A DNA stretch of 64,000 nucleotides from Spirochaetales bacterium (GCA_030604195.1 JAUVWI010000007.1:1-64000), one strand, 5' to 3'. Positions 26,882 through 35,843 are shown, numbered from the stretch's first letter. The notes: generated by a model from the letters alone, not told the origin. Program-made: numbers and translations.

Positions 26882-27367
26882 CTACTCTATCTTCATTAAC
26901 TGTTGATTGGCGCTTACGCTATCGCCCTGCCGCACATATACCTCTTGAACAGTACCGGATGCTTGAGCGTTAATATCAATGTCCATTTTCATGGCTTCCA
27001 TGACAATAACGATTTCCCCGGCCTCTACGTTCCGGCCCTCCGCAGCTTTGATTTCCTTTACTACTCCGGTCAATGGAGCAGTGAGGATATTTCCTGAAGC
27101 CGCAGCGGCCGGTTGGGACGGCGCAGGGGCAGCCACCGAACGGGACGGTGCAGGGGCCGGGCCACTCTTAGCCACAGCGGCTACCGGCGCCGGTTGGGAC
27201 TTCTTTAGAGCCTTAGCAGCAGAGGGCTTCTTAACACCTCCCTCATCGGGCAGCAGGGTTACCTGGTAGGTTTCCCCCGAACTTTCCAGTGTTAACTCAT
27301 TACCATCTCTTTCCACATCTACAGTATAGATGGTTCCCTTAAATTGAAATTTGATTTGCTTCTTCAT
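26882..27367 (-). CDS. biotin carrier (gamma) subunit of the sodium-pumping decarboxylase
   Basis: 161 residues. The C-terminal biotinyl domain carries IVIVMEAMKMDIDI, with the biotinylated lysine in EAMKM. An Ala/Pro-rich flexible linker (about residues 55-90) joins it to an N-terminal beta domain. It carries CO2 as carboxybiotin from the alpha subunit to the membrane beta subunit. GAAGAGG lies upstream of ATG; the delta gene ends two bases before. Confidence 0.93.
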   Translation of the reverse strand: MKKQIKFQFKGTIYTVDVERDGNELTLESSGETYQVTLLPDEGGVKKPSAAKALKKSQPAPVAAVAKSGPAPAPSRSVAAPAPSQPAAAASGNILTAPLTGVVKEIKAAEGRNVEAGEIVIVMEAMKMDIDINAQASGTVQEVYVRQGDSVSANQQLMKIE

Positions 27368-27368
27368 T

Positions 27369-27662
27369 TTATCCTCTTCTTCCCGTCAGCCAGGGGTCAT
27401 ATTCTTCCCGCGCCTGCGGCTGCCACAGGTTGGCGGAAAGTGTATTCAATTCTGCACTCTCATAAGCCAGGAACGCAGAAACCGCAGCCTTTAGCCAATC
27501 AATATCTTTACTTACAACAACAGGCTGGATTGCTTCCTCTTTTTCTCTGAAACATTTTTTCAAAGTAATCATCATAAAACTTAAAAAGGTAAGAAATGAA
27601 AATACAATTACCATACCCAACACGGTTACAAAAACACTATAGATGTAACTTTCAACAACCAT
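27369..27662 (-). CDS. OadG-family (delta/gamma) small membrane subunit of the decarboxylase
   Basis: 97 residues with one N-terminal membrane helix (FVTVLGMVIVFSFLTFLSFMMITLKK) and a charged/hydrophilic tail, as in OadG/MmdD. It anchors the carboxyltransferase to the membrane beta subunit. GGAGAAAATA precedes ATG. It lies between alpha and biotin genes, which supports the call despite low sequence conservation. Confidence 0.85.
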   Translation of the reverse strand: MVVESYIYSVFVTVLGMVIVFSFLTFLSFMMITLKKCFREKEEAIQPVVVSKDIDWLKAAVSAFLAYESAELNTLSANLWQPQAREEYDPWLTGRRG

Positions 27663-27671
27663 TATTTTCTC

Positions 27672-29222
27672 CTACAGGGGGATATTCCCGTGTTTTTTTG
27701 CCGGCCGTTCTTCCTGCTTGCGTACAATCATTTCCAGCGAACGGATCATTTCAATGCGGGTATGCCTGGGCTCAATAATGTCGTCAACATAACCAAGACC
27801 CGCGGCAATAAAGGGGTTCATTACCGTCTGTTTGAACTCTTCAATTTTCTCCAAACGTTTTTCTTCAGGATTCTCAGCCGCCTTAATCTCCCGGCGGAAA
27901 ATAATGTTGGCCGCTCCCTCAGCCCCCATTACCGCTATTTCAGCAGTAGGGTATGCCAGTACCCGGTCATAACCCAGGGCTTTTGATGACATGGCTATAA
28001 AGGAACCACCGTAGGATTTCCGGATTATCAAAGCAACCTTGGGCACCGTAGACTCAGCGATTGCATATAGTATTTTGGCGCCATGACGGATAATGCCCCC
28101 ATGCTCCTGGGCAATACCGGGCAGGAATCCGGGCACATCGACCAGTGATATTATGGGAATGTTGAAGGCATCACAGAAACGGATAAAGCGCGCAGCCTTA
28201 TCTGAAGAATTGATCTCTAAAGCAGCAGCCATAAACTTTGTCTGGTTGGCAAAGATGCCTACTGTACGGCCGTTCAGCTTGGCAAAACCAACCACTACAC
28301 TCATGCCATACTCAGCTTGTACCTCTAAAAAGGAATCGCGGTCAAATATCTGAGCAATAAAATCACGTACATCGTAGGGACGCCGGGGATCTTCGGGTAG
28401 TAGATCAAAAAGCTCCGGTGTTTCCCGGTCAACCGGATCATCGTTTTCAGCAACCGGCGGCATTTCCCGGTTATTTGCCGGCAGGTAACTGATCAGTTTC
28501 CTTAAGAAAATGAGGCACTCTTGCTCAGTGGCAAAACGGAAATGGGCATTACCGCTCTTCTGGCAATGGGTTGCAGCGCCTCCCAGCTCATCATGACCGA
28601 TAACCTCGCCGGTTACGGCTTTGATCACATCAGGTCCGGTGATATACATTTTGGAGACCCCATCTACCATTAAAATAAAATCAGTAATCGCCGGCGAGTA
28701 TACCGCGCCCCCGGCACAGGGGCCTAGAATAACCGAGAATTGGGGGACAACCCCGGAAGCCAGGGTATTCGCCTTGAATATCTTAGCATAGCCGTGGAGC
28801 GACAGGATTCCCTCCTGTATCCGTGCTCCCCCGGAATCATTTATCTGGATAAAGGGGGTGCCGGTTTTCAAGGAGAGCGTCTGGGCCTCTGCAATGCGCT
28901 CGGCGTGCATTTCTCCCAGAGAGCCTCCCAGAACGGAAAAATCCTGGGCAAATAGAAAAACCTGCCTGCCCTCAACCTTGCCGCTGCCGCTTACAACTCC
29001 GTCGCCCATGAATTTTTTTTTGTCCAGGTCGAAATCGGTAGCCCGCACCGCTATATAGGGCTGATGTTCAATAAAAGAATCACTGTCAAGCAGCAAATCA
29101 ATTCTTTCTCTGGCGGTGAGCTTGCCCTTTTCATGCTGGGCCTTTACTCTCTCTTCACCCCCGCCCTTAAGCATTTGATCCCGCTTTTTCCTGTAATTAT
29201 CAACTGCTTCCTGATTATTCAA
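27672..29222 (-). CDS. acyl-CoA carboxyltransferase (alpha) subunit, methylmalonyl-CoA decarboxylase type
   Basis: 516 residues, normal for MmdA/PccB. It shows KGKLTARERIDLLLD, GARIQEGILSLHGYAKIF, GPCAGGAVYSPAITDF (oxyanion hole) and the second-half DVPGFLPGIAQEHGGIIRHGAKILYA with KSYGGSFIAMSSK. It transfers the carboxyl group from an acyl-CoA to biotin. MmdA-type enzymes accept (S)-methylmalonyl-CoA, and some accept malonyl-CoA; the substrate is not fixed here. The start is TTG with GGAGG eight bases upstream. A strong promoter sits about 110 bases upstream. Confidence 0.9.
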   Translation of the reverse strand: MNNQEAVDNYRKKRDQMLKGGGEERVKAQHEKGKLTARERIDLLLDSDSFIEHQPYIAVRATDFDLDKKKFMGDGVVSGSGKVEGRQVFLFAQDFSVLGGSLGEMHAERIAEAQTLSLKTGTPFIQINDSGGARIQEGILSLHGYAKIFKANTLASGVVPQFSVILGPCAGGAVYSPAITDFILMVDGVSKMYITGPDVIKAVTGEVIGHDELGGAATHCQKSGNAHFRFATEQECLIFLRKLISYLPANNREMPPVAENDDPVDRETPELFDLLPEDPRRPYDVRDFIAQIFDRDSFLEVQAEYGMSVVVGFAKLNGRTVGIFANQTKFMAAALEINSSDKAARFIRFCDAFNIPIISLVDVPGFLPGIAQEHGGIIRHGAKILYAIAESTVPKVALIIRKSYGGSFIAMSSKALGYDRVLAYPTAEIAVMGAEGAANIIFRREIKAAENPEEKRLEKIEEFKQTVMNPFIAAGLGYVDDIIEPRHTRIEMIRSLEMIVRKQEERPAKKHGNIPL

Positions 29223-29335
29223 CTTGATTTCCTCCGATATTCTATTATAGCTGAAAATTTTATCATTCTATCAAAATATTTCAAAGTCCATTGCAGTCGA
29301 AGACTGCTATGGGTAAACCAGCTATTTATACACTG

Positions 29336-29364
29336 ATTTTAGTCTTATTTTTATTTTTTGTCAA
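29336..29364 (-). promoter_or_regulatory. promoter of the sodium-pumping decarboxylase operon
   Basis: Minus strand TTGACA (29364-29359), 17 bp, TAAAAT (29341-29336), in a very AT-rich stretch. The predicted leader is about 107 bases. No riboswitch-like structure was recognised in it. Confidence 0.65.
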
Positions 29365-29422
29365 ATAATTTTTTGAATTATAATTGACAATTTACGAGCT
29401 GAACCGGCCTCCCCGGAGAGAG

Positions 29423-29875
29423 TCAGCTTTCCGTTATTCCCGCCTTTATAGCATTAATCCACTGGGCCGGATAAGGGATGCGAAAAGCGGCCTTATCGTC
29501 CTTTCCCTGTTCATTCAAAAAACTTATTGTTACAGCGTGCTGGTAGAGGGATTTTTTCTTAAATACATCGGAAACCCCGATATAGGTTATTGCGGAACCC
29601 AGGATAAATAGCTCTATCTGCCGCCAACGCGCCCGGTAGTAGAGACCATTTTTAACCAGCACCAGCACACCCGAACTTCTTAAGGGTTTGCCTGGTTCAG
29701 ATTCCCTGCCGAAATAATTAACGGCAAAAGATGAGATAATTATTTCATCCTTTCCGAATTTTCGCGCTACCCGCCTGCTTTCCACACTGCGCATATAGAC
29801 CAGATAAAAGAGCACCCCTGAGAAGATTGCGGCAATAACCAACCAGCTTGAATTGTTCAGGTCAAAATAATTCAT
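29423..29875 (-). CDS. uncharacterised membrane protein
   Basis: 150 residues. One clear membrane helix lies near the N-terminus (WLVIAAIFSGVLFYLVYM, residues 11-28). A basic, beta-rich region follows (VLVLVKNGLYYRARWRQIELF) with a second, weaker hydrophobic stretch (ILGSAITYIGVSDVF). No family recognised; the pattern resembles small membrane-anchored proteins with a PH/GRAM-like fold, but this is only an impression. Its ATG overlaps the stop of the gene at 29872-30252 by four bases, so the two form a coupled pair. Confidence 0.6.
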   Translation of the reverse strand: MNYFDLNNSSWLVIAAIFSGVLFYLVYMRSVESRRVARKFGKDEIIISSFAVNYFGRESEPGKPLRSSGVLVLVKNGLYYRARWRQIELFILGSAITYIGVSDVFKKKSLYQHAVTISFLNEQGKDDKAAFRIPYPAQWINAIKAGITES

Positions 29876-30252
29876 ATTATTCTGGCAAGGTATCGCAAAA
29901 TCTTTCTTCTGGCAAGGCTGTATAACAAGCCTTTTTTATAACCCAGTTCTTTCAGTAGTGACTCGGCAATCTGCCATTCACTCTTCCCCTTTTCCCTTAA
30001 TTTTATTATGTGGCCGCGGTTAATCTCTATTAACCTTTCCAGGGGATCATCCTCTCTGCCGGCAAATAGAGTGAGGGAAAGCAGAGCAACACCAACAGAC
30101 AGAAACAGAGTTATGGTTATATCATAGGCCGGATCCGGCACAATCAGCCGGAAAAAAGAGCGGGGATTGCCCGCATTAAAGATTGAATAAAGGGTCAGAA
30201 AGGTCAATATGGCTAAAGCCAGGTAGATTATCTGTCGCGCCCGTTTTTTCAA
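29872..30252 (-). CDS. uncharacterised two-helix membrane protein with HTH-like tail
   Basis: 126 residues. Two hydrophobic helices (IIYLALAILTFLTLYSIF and ITITLFLSVGVALLSLTLF) are followed by a soluble tail, ERLIEINRGHIIKLREKGKSEWQIAESLLKELG. Its spacing resembles a helix-turn-helix of the kind that asks an organism-specific question rather than a known family. The start is TTG with GGGGAG ten bases upstream. It is coupled by ATGA to the next gene. No function can be assigned. It lies just after the terminator of the NCS2 permease gene, so expression probably begins in the 80-bp gap. Confidence 0.55.
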   Translation of the reverse strand: MKKRARQIIYLALAILTFLTLYSIFNAGNPRSFFRLIVPDPAYDITITLFLSVGVALLSLTLFAGREDDPLERLIEINRGHIIKLREKGKSEWQIAESLLKELGYKKGLLYSLARRKILRYLARII

Positions 30253-30271
30253 AACTTCAGTCTCCCCGGTG

Positions 30272-30307
30272 TATAAAAGATATGGGACAGCAGAGCTGTC
30301 CCATATC
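30272..30307 (-). terminator. rho-independent terminator of the NCS2 permease gene
   Basis: GATATGGGACAG (30279-30290) and CTGTCCCATATC (30296-30307) form a perfect 12-bp stem with a 5-base loop. On the minus strand TTTTATA follows. Confidence 0.85.
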
Positions 30308-30333
30308 CAGATAACATTAAAAATGAAGAACGA

Positions 30334-31860
30334 TTACTCTATAACAATCTTGCGCTCTTCGCCGACAGCCATCTTGGCCCATTCGGCTTCAGCCTTTTCC
30401 CAGGCCTCGTCAGTAGCTTCGGTTTCCCATACGGTTAAACCGCGCTCTTCCCTGGTGGCTCCGGGCAGCAGGTTGTCAAGGACAATACCCACAATAGCAG
30501 TTACCGCCATACCGGTATTCAAGATAGTCTGCAGGATGTTGCCGATTATTTCGGCAAACATCCCCGCTTCGGCCCAGTTAATTGGATTACCGCCGAAATG
30601 CGCAGGGAAACTTAAGCCGGCAAAAAAGGCCAGACCGATAATGAAGAGGTTGCGGGCATTATTCAGGTTTACGAACTGCAGGTTGGAAAGACCGACTGCA
30701 GCAATCAAACCGAAGAGTCCCACAAACATAGCCCCGACAACCGGTTGCGGCATGGTGGCCATGGTGGCGCCGAACTTGCCGAAAATAGGCAGAATTAGCA
30801 TAACCACGGCGCCGGCGCGGATAACGCGGCGGCTGGCAACACGGGTCAGCCCGATAGCTCCGATATTCTCGGAATAAGATGTGGTGCCGTTACAGGTCTG
30901 GAAAAGGCTGGCAATTAAGCAGCCAAGACCCTCTGCACCCAGACCGCGTGAGATCATCTTCTCGGTGGGCACCGGGGCCTCGGAAATCCTGGCGGCTGAG
31001 TAGTAATCACCAATTGATTCAACCATGGAACCGAGGTAACCGGCTAGCATACCAAAGGAGCCGGCTACGGTAATTGCGCTCAATGTGGGGAAGCCCCATT
31101 TGAAGGGCAGCATGGGTCGCAGCGAGAACCAGGGTGCTGCCGCGATCAAGTCCATCTTTCCCAGTACATTGGCCGGATTTCCTTCTGGGATCAGCCCGGT
31201 AAAGGTGCCGATTATTGAGGCGAGCCAGCCGGTAATAATAGCCAGGAGTACCGGAAAGAGCAGGAAGACCTTTGACTTTCTGGAGAATACCTGGGAGTAG
31301 AGAACCAACGCTGTTAAGGTAATTAGTGAAATAATCCAGTTGCCCGCCATCCAGGGTGCGCCAATGCCGTACAGAGCCAGTCCGATCATGGCAATGGTCG
31401 GCGCTATGGTAATGGGGCTGATTGCTCTCTTCACATAACCCATCAAGCCGCTGTAGCCCAGTACAATCTCAAATACCGAGGCAAACATGACCGCCGCACA
31501 TACCTGCTGGATCATTACACGGTATCCCAACCCTTGAGCCGCTACCATTCCAACTATGGCGAACATGGGCCCCAAGAAGGAGAAAGTTCCGCCCTGGATA
31601 ATAGGCAGCCTGTTGCCTATCGGTGACTGCTGGATCAGGGTAGTGATGCCTGATACGAAGAACATTGTGGAAATAAGAAGAGCCAGCTCCTCCTGGGGAA
31701 GCTGCATGGCTCCACCCACAATAAAGGGAATCAGCACGGTTGCACCGAACATGGTGAGGTAATGCTGAATTCCGAGCAAAACAGCCAGAGCCATTTTGGG
31801 CCGGCTGCCGAGCGGATAGATTACCCACCCCATTGCTTCAACTTTTGCCTGGTCACTCAT
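30334..31860 (-). CDS. NCS2-family nucleobase (uracil/xanthine) permease
   Basis: 508 residues with about 14 membrane helices. The N-terminal LLGIQHYLTMFGATVLIPF is the UraA/PbuX/UapA signature, with QGGTFSFLGPMFAI following. The substrate-site region reads GLGCLIASLFQTCNGTTSYSENIGAIGLTRVASRRV, where TTSYSENIGxIxxTxVxSR is the NCS2 motif 1. It imports uracil, xanthine or urate with H+ or Na+. AAAGGAGG precedes ATG. A carbamoyl-amide hydrolase gene lies upstream, with two hairpins in the gap. That neighbour favours a pyrimidine role (inference). Confidence 0.9.
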   Translation of the reverse strand: MSDQAKVEAMGWVIYPLGSRPKMALAVLLGIQHYLTMFGATVLIPFIVGGAMQLPQEELALLISTMFFVSGITTLIQQSPIGNRLPIIQGGTFSFLGPMFAIVGMVAAQGLGYRVMIQQVCAAVMFASVFEIVLGYSGLMGYVKRAISPITIAPTIAMIGLALYGIGAPWMAGNWIISLITLTALVLYSQVFSRKSKVFLLFPVLLAIITGWLASIIGTFTGLIPEGNPANVLGKMDLIAAAPWFSLRPMLPFKWGFPTLSAITVAGSFGMLAGYLGSMVESIGDYYSAARISEAPVPTEKMISRGLGAEGLGCLIASLFQTCNGTTSYSENIGAIGLTRVASRRVIRAGAVVMLILPIFGKFGATMATMPQPVVGAMFVGLFGLIAAVGLSNLQFVNLNNARNLFIIGLAFFAGLSFPAHFGGNPINWAEAGMFAEIIGNILQTILNTGMAVTAIVGIVLDNLLPGATREERGLTVWETEATDEAWEKAEAEWAKMAVGEERKIVIE

Positions 31861-31911
31861 AAAATGACCTCCTTTATGGTTTTTAACCCCTCCCTGAAGA
31901 AGGGATTTCTA

Positions 31912-31946
31912 AAAGAGGCATTCCTCTGCCAACGGCAGGGGAATGC
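31912..31946 (-). terminator. long hairpin between hydrolase and permease genes, likely terminator or attenuator
   Basis: GCATTCCTCTGCC (31918-31930) pairs with GGCAGGGGAATGC (31934-31946) over 13 bp with one G-T wobble and a 3-base loop. On the minus strand CTCTTTT follows. A second hairpin, CTTAGGCG-CTT-CGCCTGAG (31992-32010), stands directly after the hydrolase stop without a T-run. Confidence 0.65.
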
Positions 31947-32017
31947 TTCCTGTTTTCCAAAAATTTACACACCGGCCTTTGCCGCCCTGGCCTTAGGCGC
32001 TTCGCCTGAGTTCGGCC

Positions 32018-32887
32018 TTAAGGAAGCTGTTCGCAAATCTCACCATACATCTCCGGCCGCCTGTCGCGGAAAAACTGCCAGCCGTCCCTGACCTCGCGGA
32101 TCACCTCCAGGTCAAGGTCGGCAATAACCAGTTCATCCTGATCATCGCTGCCCTTAACCATGATCTTTCCCCGCGGGTCTACAAAATAGCTGGACCCGTA
32201 AAATCTGCCGAACTCCCACGGTTTTTCCAGCCCGACCCGGTTGTTGGCGCCGATAAACACGCCATTGGCAACAGCCGAAGCAGGCTGTTCAAGCTCCCAG
32301 AGGTACTGAGATTTGCCTGCCGTGGTGGCCGAGGGATTGAAGAGAATCTCAGCCCCTTTAAGGGCCAGTACTCTGGCTGACTCAGGAAAATGGCGGTCAT
32401 AACAGATAAAGATACCGATTTTGGCATACGCGGTCTGGAAAACCGGAAAGCCCAGGTTACCCGGTTTGAAATAGAATTTTTCCCAGAAACCCGGCCAGGT
32501 GTGGGGTATCTGTACCTTTCTCATTTTACCGAGGTACTTGCCGTCCGCATCGATTACTGCAGTACAGTTATAGTAAACCCCCTCGAATTCCATCTCGTAG
32601 ATCGGTAGAAGCATAACCATTCTATATTTTTTAGCATATTCAGCCATCTGCTCGGTAATCGGACCGGGCACCTTTTCCGCGGTCTGATACCACTTGATAT
32701 CCTGTTCAGCGCAGAAGTAGGGCCCGTGGAATATCTCCTGCAGGCAGAGTATCTGAACTCCCTTTTTTCCCGCTTCCTCGATCATGGGAATATGTTTTCT
32801 TATCATCGCCTCTTTGATCTCAGCAGGCGAACCATCGTGTTTGGGATTGCTCATCTGTATATGGGCGCATTTCACTATTCTGGACAT
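32018..32887 (-). CDS. carbon-nitrogen hydrolase, beta-ureidopropionase/N-carbamoylputrescine amidase type
   Basis: 289 residues of the nitrilase superfamily. The catalytic triad is visible: Glu in LCLQEIFHGPYF (about residue 51), Lys in GKMRKVQIPHT (about 124) and Cys in IGIFICYDRHFPESARVLAL (about 161). The YFC and HFPE contexts are those of enzymes that hydrolyse N-carbamyl groups to amine, CO2 and ammonia. N-carbamoyl-beta-alanine (end of uracil breakdown) or N-carbamoylputrescine are the likely substrates. Location between a nucleobase permease and an aminotransferase/aldehyde dehydrogenase pair favours the former (inference). No dihydropyrimidinase or dihydropyrimidine dehydrogenase is in the window. 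AAGGAG precedes ATG. Confidence 0.85.
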   Translation of the reverse strand: MSRIVKCAHIQMSNPKHDGSPAEIKEAMIRKHIPMIEEAGKKGVQILCLQEIFHGPYFCAEQDIKWYQTAEKVPGPITEQMAEYAKKYRMVMLLPIYEMEFEGVYYNCTAVIDADGKYLGKMRKVQIPHTWPGFWEKFYFKPGNLGFPVFQTAYAKIGIFICYDRHFPESARVLALKGAEILFNPSATTAGKSQYLWELEQPASAVANGVFIGANNRVGLEKPWEFGRFYGSSYFVDPRGKIMVKGSDDQDELVIADLDLEVIREVRDGWQFFRDRRPEMYGEICEQLP

Positions 32888-32913
32888 TTAAAGCTCCTTA
32901 CTCTTAACACTAG

Positions 32914-32943
32914 ATATTATCTTATAATAGCAAGTCAGGTCAA
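32914..32943 (-). promoter_or_regulatory. possible promoter of the carbamoyl hydrolase gene
   Basis: Minus strand TTGACC (32943-32938), 18 bp, TAATAT (32919-32914). The leader would be about 20 bases. Alternative -10 boxes overlap it. Confidence 0.4.
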
Positions 32944-33013
32944 GAAAATAAACAGCGGCCAAAGGAAAAGAACAAAAACGATCCTCCGGCGGCTTTTTCA
33001 AATGGTTAAGTTG

Positions 33014-34408
33014 TTACTCGTACATTATGGTTCCGAATAATTCCTCATCCGAGGGCTGGGTAGAGGGAATCGGATAGGATACCCAGGTATAATTCAAAAG
33101 GTGCTCCCAGGTGACATTTGCAGTTGTGCTGTTTCCGCCCCAGGAACCGCAGCCCAGGGTCATGGACATAGGCATACCATTAGTCCAGGCGCCGCTGTTG
33201 GCCAGGCACTGAGGCTGCCTGATCATAATGCGGGATATCTTAACTTTGTGACTGAGTTCCATGATACGTGATTCCAGGACTGTGTGAATGCCGCAGGAGT
33301 GGCCGGGGCCTGAGAAGGTGGTAATCCGGTTGACCAGGTCGATTGCTTCGCTGAACTCCTTCCACTTGTAGAGGGTGGTTACCACAGAAATTTTTTCCGC
33401 AGAGAAGGGATAGCCTTTTCCCACACCTGTCTCTTCAACCATGAAGAAGGTTTTGCCGGCAGGCAGCTTTATGCCGGCCAGCCCGGCTATATGCTCCGCT
33501 GAACGGGCTACAATATCACGACTCAATACGCCCTTTTCATCCCACATTGCAGCCTGCAGTTTGGGTTTTTCATCTGCAGCTACTAAATAGCCGCCTGAAG
33601 CCTGCAGTTCCTTTACCATTTCCCGGTAGACCTCCTCCTGTATAAGCACTGAGTTTTCCGTGGAACAGCTGGTAGCATAGTCGAAGACTTTGGAGCGCAT
33701 TATCTTGTCCGCCGCATCCTTCAAATCTGCGGTTTCATCCACAATACACACCGCATTCCCTGCGCCAACACCCTGGCTCGGGGTGCCGCTGCTATAAGCC
33801 GCCCTGACCATGGGACCGCCACCCGTGGCCAACACCAGGTCACACTGCTTCATTAGCTCTTTGCTGGCTTCCAGGGAGAGCTCCTCCACATTGATCACCA
33901 GGTCCTCGGGCCAGCCGGCCTTTTTCAAGGTCGCTCTTATCTGATCAACCGCCATCTTATTGGAACCCTTGGCCCGTGGATGGGGCGCCATAATAATTGC
34001 ATTCCTGGTTTTCAAGGAACTGATAGCTTTAACAAAGGGAGTTGCCTCGCCATTAGTAACCGGAATAAGGGCTCCGATTACTCCTACCGGCTTGGCAATC
34101 TTAACGATACCATTTTCCTTATCCCTTTCAACTATACCTACGGATTTTTTGCCCTTCATATCGCGCAGGGTTCCCTTTATTTTAACCATGAGCTTGCCGT
34201 ATTTGCTCGGCTCATTACCCATGCCGGTCTCTTCCACACAGAATTTAGCCAGTTTTTTAGCAAAGTCAGGCTGCACTCCGGACCAGGCCACCCGTATGCA
34301 TAATTCGTCAACCTGCTCCTGAGTGGCAAACTCAATTGCCGCCTGGGCCTTGCGGGCACGTTCCATAAGGCCCGCTATGTATTTTGCAGCTTCATTTTGA
34401 TCTGCCAT
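33014..34408 (-). CDS. CoA-acylating aldehyde dehydrogenase (SauS/EutE-like)
   Basis: 464 residues. The ALDH fold of the acylating branch is visible: PVGVIGALIPVTNGEATPFVKAISSLKTRNAIIMAPHPRA, ATGGGPMVRAAYSSGTPSQGVGAGNAVCIVDETA, and the catalytic cysteine in FDYATSCSTENSVLI. The C-terminal GGNSTTANVTWEHLLNYTWVSYPI resembles sulfoacetaldehyde and acetaldehyde dehydrogenases that form acyl-CoA. It oxidises a short aldehyde with NAD(P)+ and CoA. With the aminotransferase just upstream, malonate semialdehyde (from beta-alanine) or sulfoacetaldehyde (from taurine) are the two plausible substrates. GGAGG precedes ATG. It is second in a two-gene operon. Confidence 0.82.
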   Translation of the reverse strand: MADQNEAAKYIAGLMERARKAQAAIEFATQEQVDELCIRVAWSGVQPDFAKKLAKFCVEETGMGNEPSKYGKLMVKIKGTLRDMKGKKSVGIVERDKENGIVKIAKPVGVIGALIPVTNGEATPFVKAISSLKTRNAIIMAPHPRAKGSNKMAVDQIRATLKKAGWPEDLVINVEELSLEASKELMKQCDLVLATGGGPMVRAAYSSGTPSQGVGAGNAVCIVDETADLKDAADKIMRSKVFDYATSCSTENSVLIQEEVYREMVKELQASGGYLVAADEKPKLQAAMWDEKGVLSRDIVARSAEHIAGLAGIKLPAGKTFFMVEETGVGKGYPFSAEKISVVTTLYKWKEFSEAIDLVNRITTFSGPGHSCGIHTVLESRIMELSHKVKISRIMIRQPQCLANSGAWTNGMPMSMTLGCGSWGGNSTTANVTWEHLLNYTWVSYPIPSTQPSDEELFGTIMYE

Positions 34409-34445
34409 CTTTTCTATCCTCCATTCTATATATTTTTATCTATAG

Positions 34446-35777
34446 CTACTCGACCACCAGGGTATCGACATAGTCCAGAACTTCATCCAGAATAGCCAGC
34501 CCCTCTTTGATCTGCTCCTCGTTGATAATCAAGGGCGGTGATACGGAAACCATATTCTCATGGGAATAGGTGTTAAAACCCTTAGCGATTAGCATACCAA
34601 CAATTTTGGCCATTTGTCTTTCCGGGTCTATGCCGTAAGGCACCAGAGCCTCTTTTGTCTTAGTATTCTTTATCAGCTCTACCATGCCGAAGAGTCCGAT
34701 CACCCTTACCTCTCCGAGGGAGGGATGCTTTTTCTGCAGTTTTTCCAGTTCATCCTTTAAGACCACACCCATCTTTTTGGCATTTTCCAGCAGGCCCAGC
34801 TCTTTATAGACATCAATGGCGGCTATGCCGGCGGCACACCCCACCAGGTGGCCATTGTAAGTAAGGCCGCAGGAGAGCAGGTGATCGTCGAAGTATCCGG
34901 CAATCTTATGGCTGACAATAACCCCGCCGATTGGTACATAACCGCAGGTAATGCCCTTGGCAAAGGTAATAATATCCGGTTTTACATCCCAGTTCATAAA
35001 GGCAAACCACTCGCCGGTTCTGCCCCAGCCGGACATTACCTCGTCGCAGACCATCATAATGCCGAACTCATCACAGATATCCCTTACTCCCTTCAGGTAT
35101 CCGGCCGGCGGAATAAGCACACCATTGCTTCCCGTAACTGTCTCCAGGAAAATCGCGGCTACCTGCTCACGCCCCTCATATGTAATCTGCTCCCGCAGTT
35201 GATTCACATAATAGCTGCTGAACTCCTCTTCACTCTCAAAATCAATACCCGCACGGTAGCGGTAGGGATCGAAAAACTTTATAAAACCCGGTATACCCGG
35301 TTCACAGGCAAACCTTCTGGGCTCACCGGTCAGGTTAGCCGCGCCGTAAGTGGCGCCATGATAGGAGCGGTAACGGGAAAAAATCTTATGCCTCCCTGTA
35401 ACCATCTTAGCTATCTTTATGGCATTCTCATTTGCTTCGGCGCCGGCATTGGTAAAAAACACCTTGCCCATATTATCAGGGGCTACTTCTTCGATAATCT
35501 TACGCGCCAGCTCAGAGCGCACATCAGCGGCAAAAGGCGGCGCAATATAGGGCATCCTGTCCGCCTGCTTCTTTATGGCCTCAATAACCTTAAGATTGTG
35601 ATGGCCGATATTCATATTTACCAGCTGTGAGGACATATCAATGTATCTTTTGCCGTCGGCATCCCAGAAGTAGATACCCTCGGCCCGTTCCACAACAACC
35701 GGATTCAAAGCTCCCTGCGCACTCCAGGAATGTAGATTGTACTTCTTATCCATTGCCCGGATTTGCTCTCCTGTCAT
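34446..35777 (-). CDS. class III PLP-dependent omega-aminotransferase
   Basis: 443 residues. The PLP site is ITFAKGITCGYVPIGGV (Schiff-base Lys), with MMVCDEVMSGWGRTG (Asp that binds the pyridine ring) before it. The N-terminus (KYNLHSWSAQGALNPV, ERAEGIYFWDADGKRYIDMSSQLVNMNIGHH) is that of beta-alanine/taurine/putrescine-type transaminases. It moves the amino group of an omega-amino acid to pyruvate or 2-oxoglutarate, giving a semialdehyde. The acylating dehydrogenase follows 37 bases later. It has the best promoter in the window and an AGGAGG site, so it is probably strongly expressed. Confidence 0.85.
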   Translation of the reverse strand: MTGEQIRAMDKKYNLHSWSAQGALNPVVVERAEGIYFWDADGKRYIDMSSQLVNMNIGHHNLKVIEAIKKQADRMPYIAPPFAADVRSELARKIIEEVAPDNMGKVFFTNAGAEANENAIKIAKMVTGRHKIFSRYRSYHGATYGAANLTGEPRRFACEPGIPGFIKFFDPYRYRAGIDFESEEEFSSYYVNQLREQITYEGREQVAAIFLETVTGSNGVLIPPAGYLKGVRDICDEFGIMMVCDEVMSGWGRTGEWFAFMNWDVKPDIITFAKGITCGYVPIGGVIVSHKIAGYFDDHLLSCGLTYNGHLVGCAAGIAAIDVYKELGLLENAKKMGVVLKDELEKLQKKHPSLGEVRVIGLFGMVELIKNTKTKEALVPYGIDPERQMAKIVGMLIAKGFNTYSHENMVSVSPPLIINEEQIKEGLAILDEVLDYVDTLVVE

Positions 35778-35814
35778 CTCTATTACCTCCTAAGCTTCAA
35801 TTTTTTCATCAGTC

Positions 35815-35843
35815 ATTATATGCCCAATTAATACTTTTGTCAA
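35815..35843 (-). promoter_or_regulatory. full-consensus promoter of the aminotransferase/aldehyde dehydrogenase operon
   Basis: Minus strand TTGACA (35843-35838), exactly 17 bp, TATAAT (35820-35815). The predicted start is near 35808 with a 30-base leader containing AGGAGG. No operator-like dyad overlaps it. Confidence 0.8.

Noticed and set aside
34848-35630. 260-residue plus-strand ORF over the aminotransferase gene
   Set aside because: Antisense shadow of a clearly recognised class III aminotransferase; low-complexity, frame-derived sequence.
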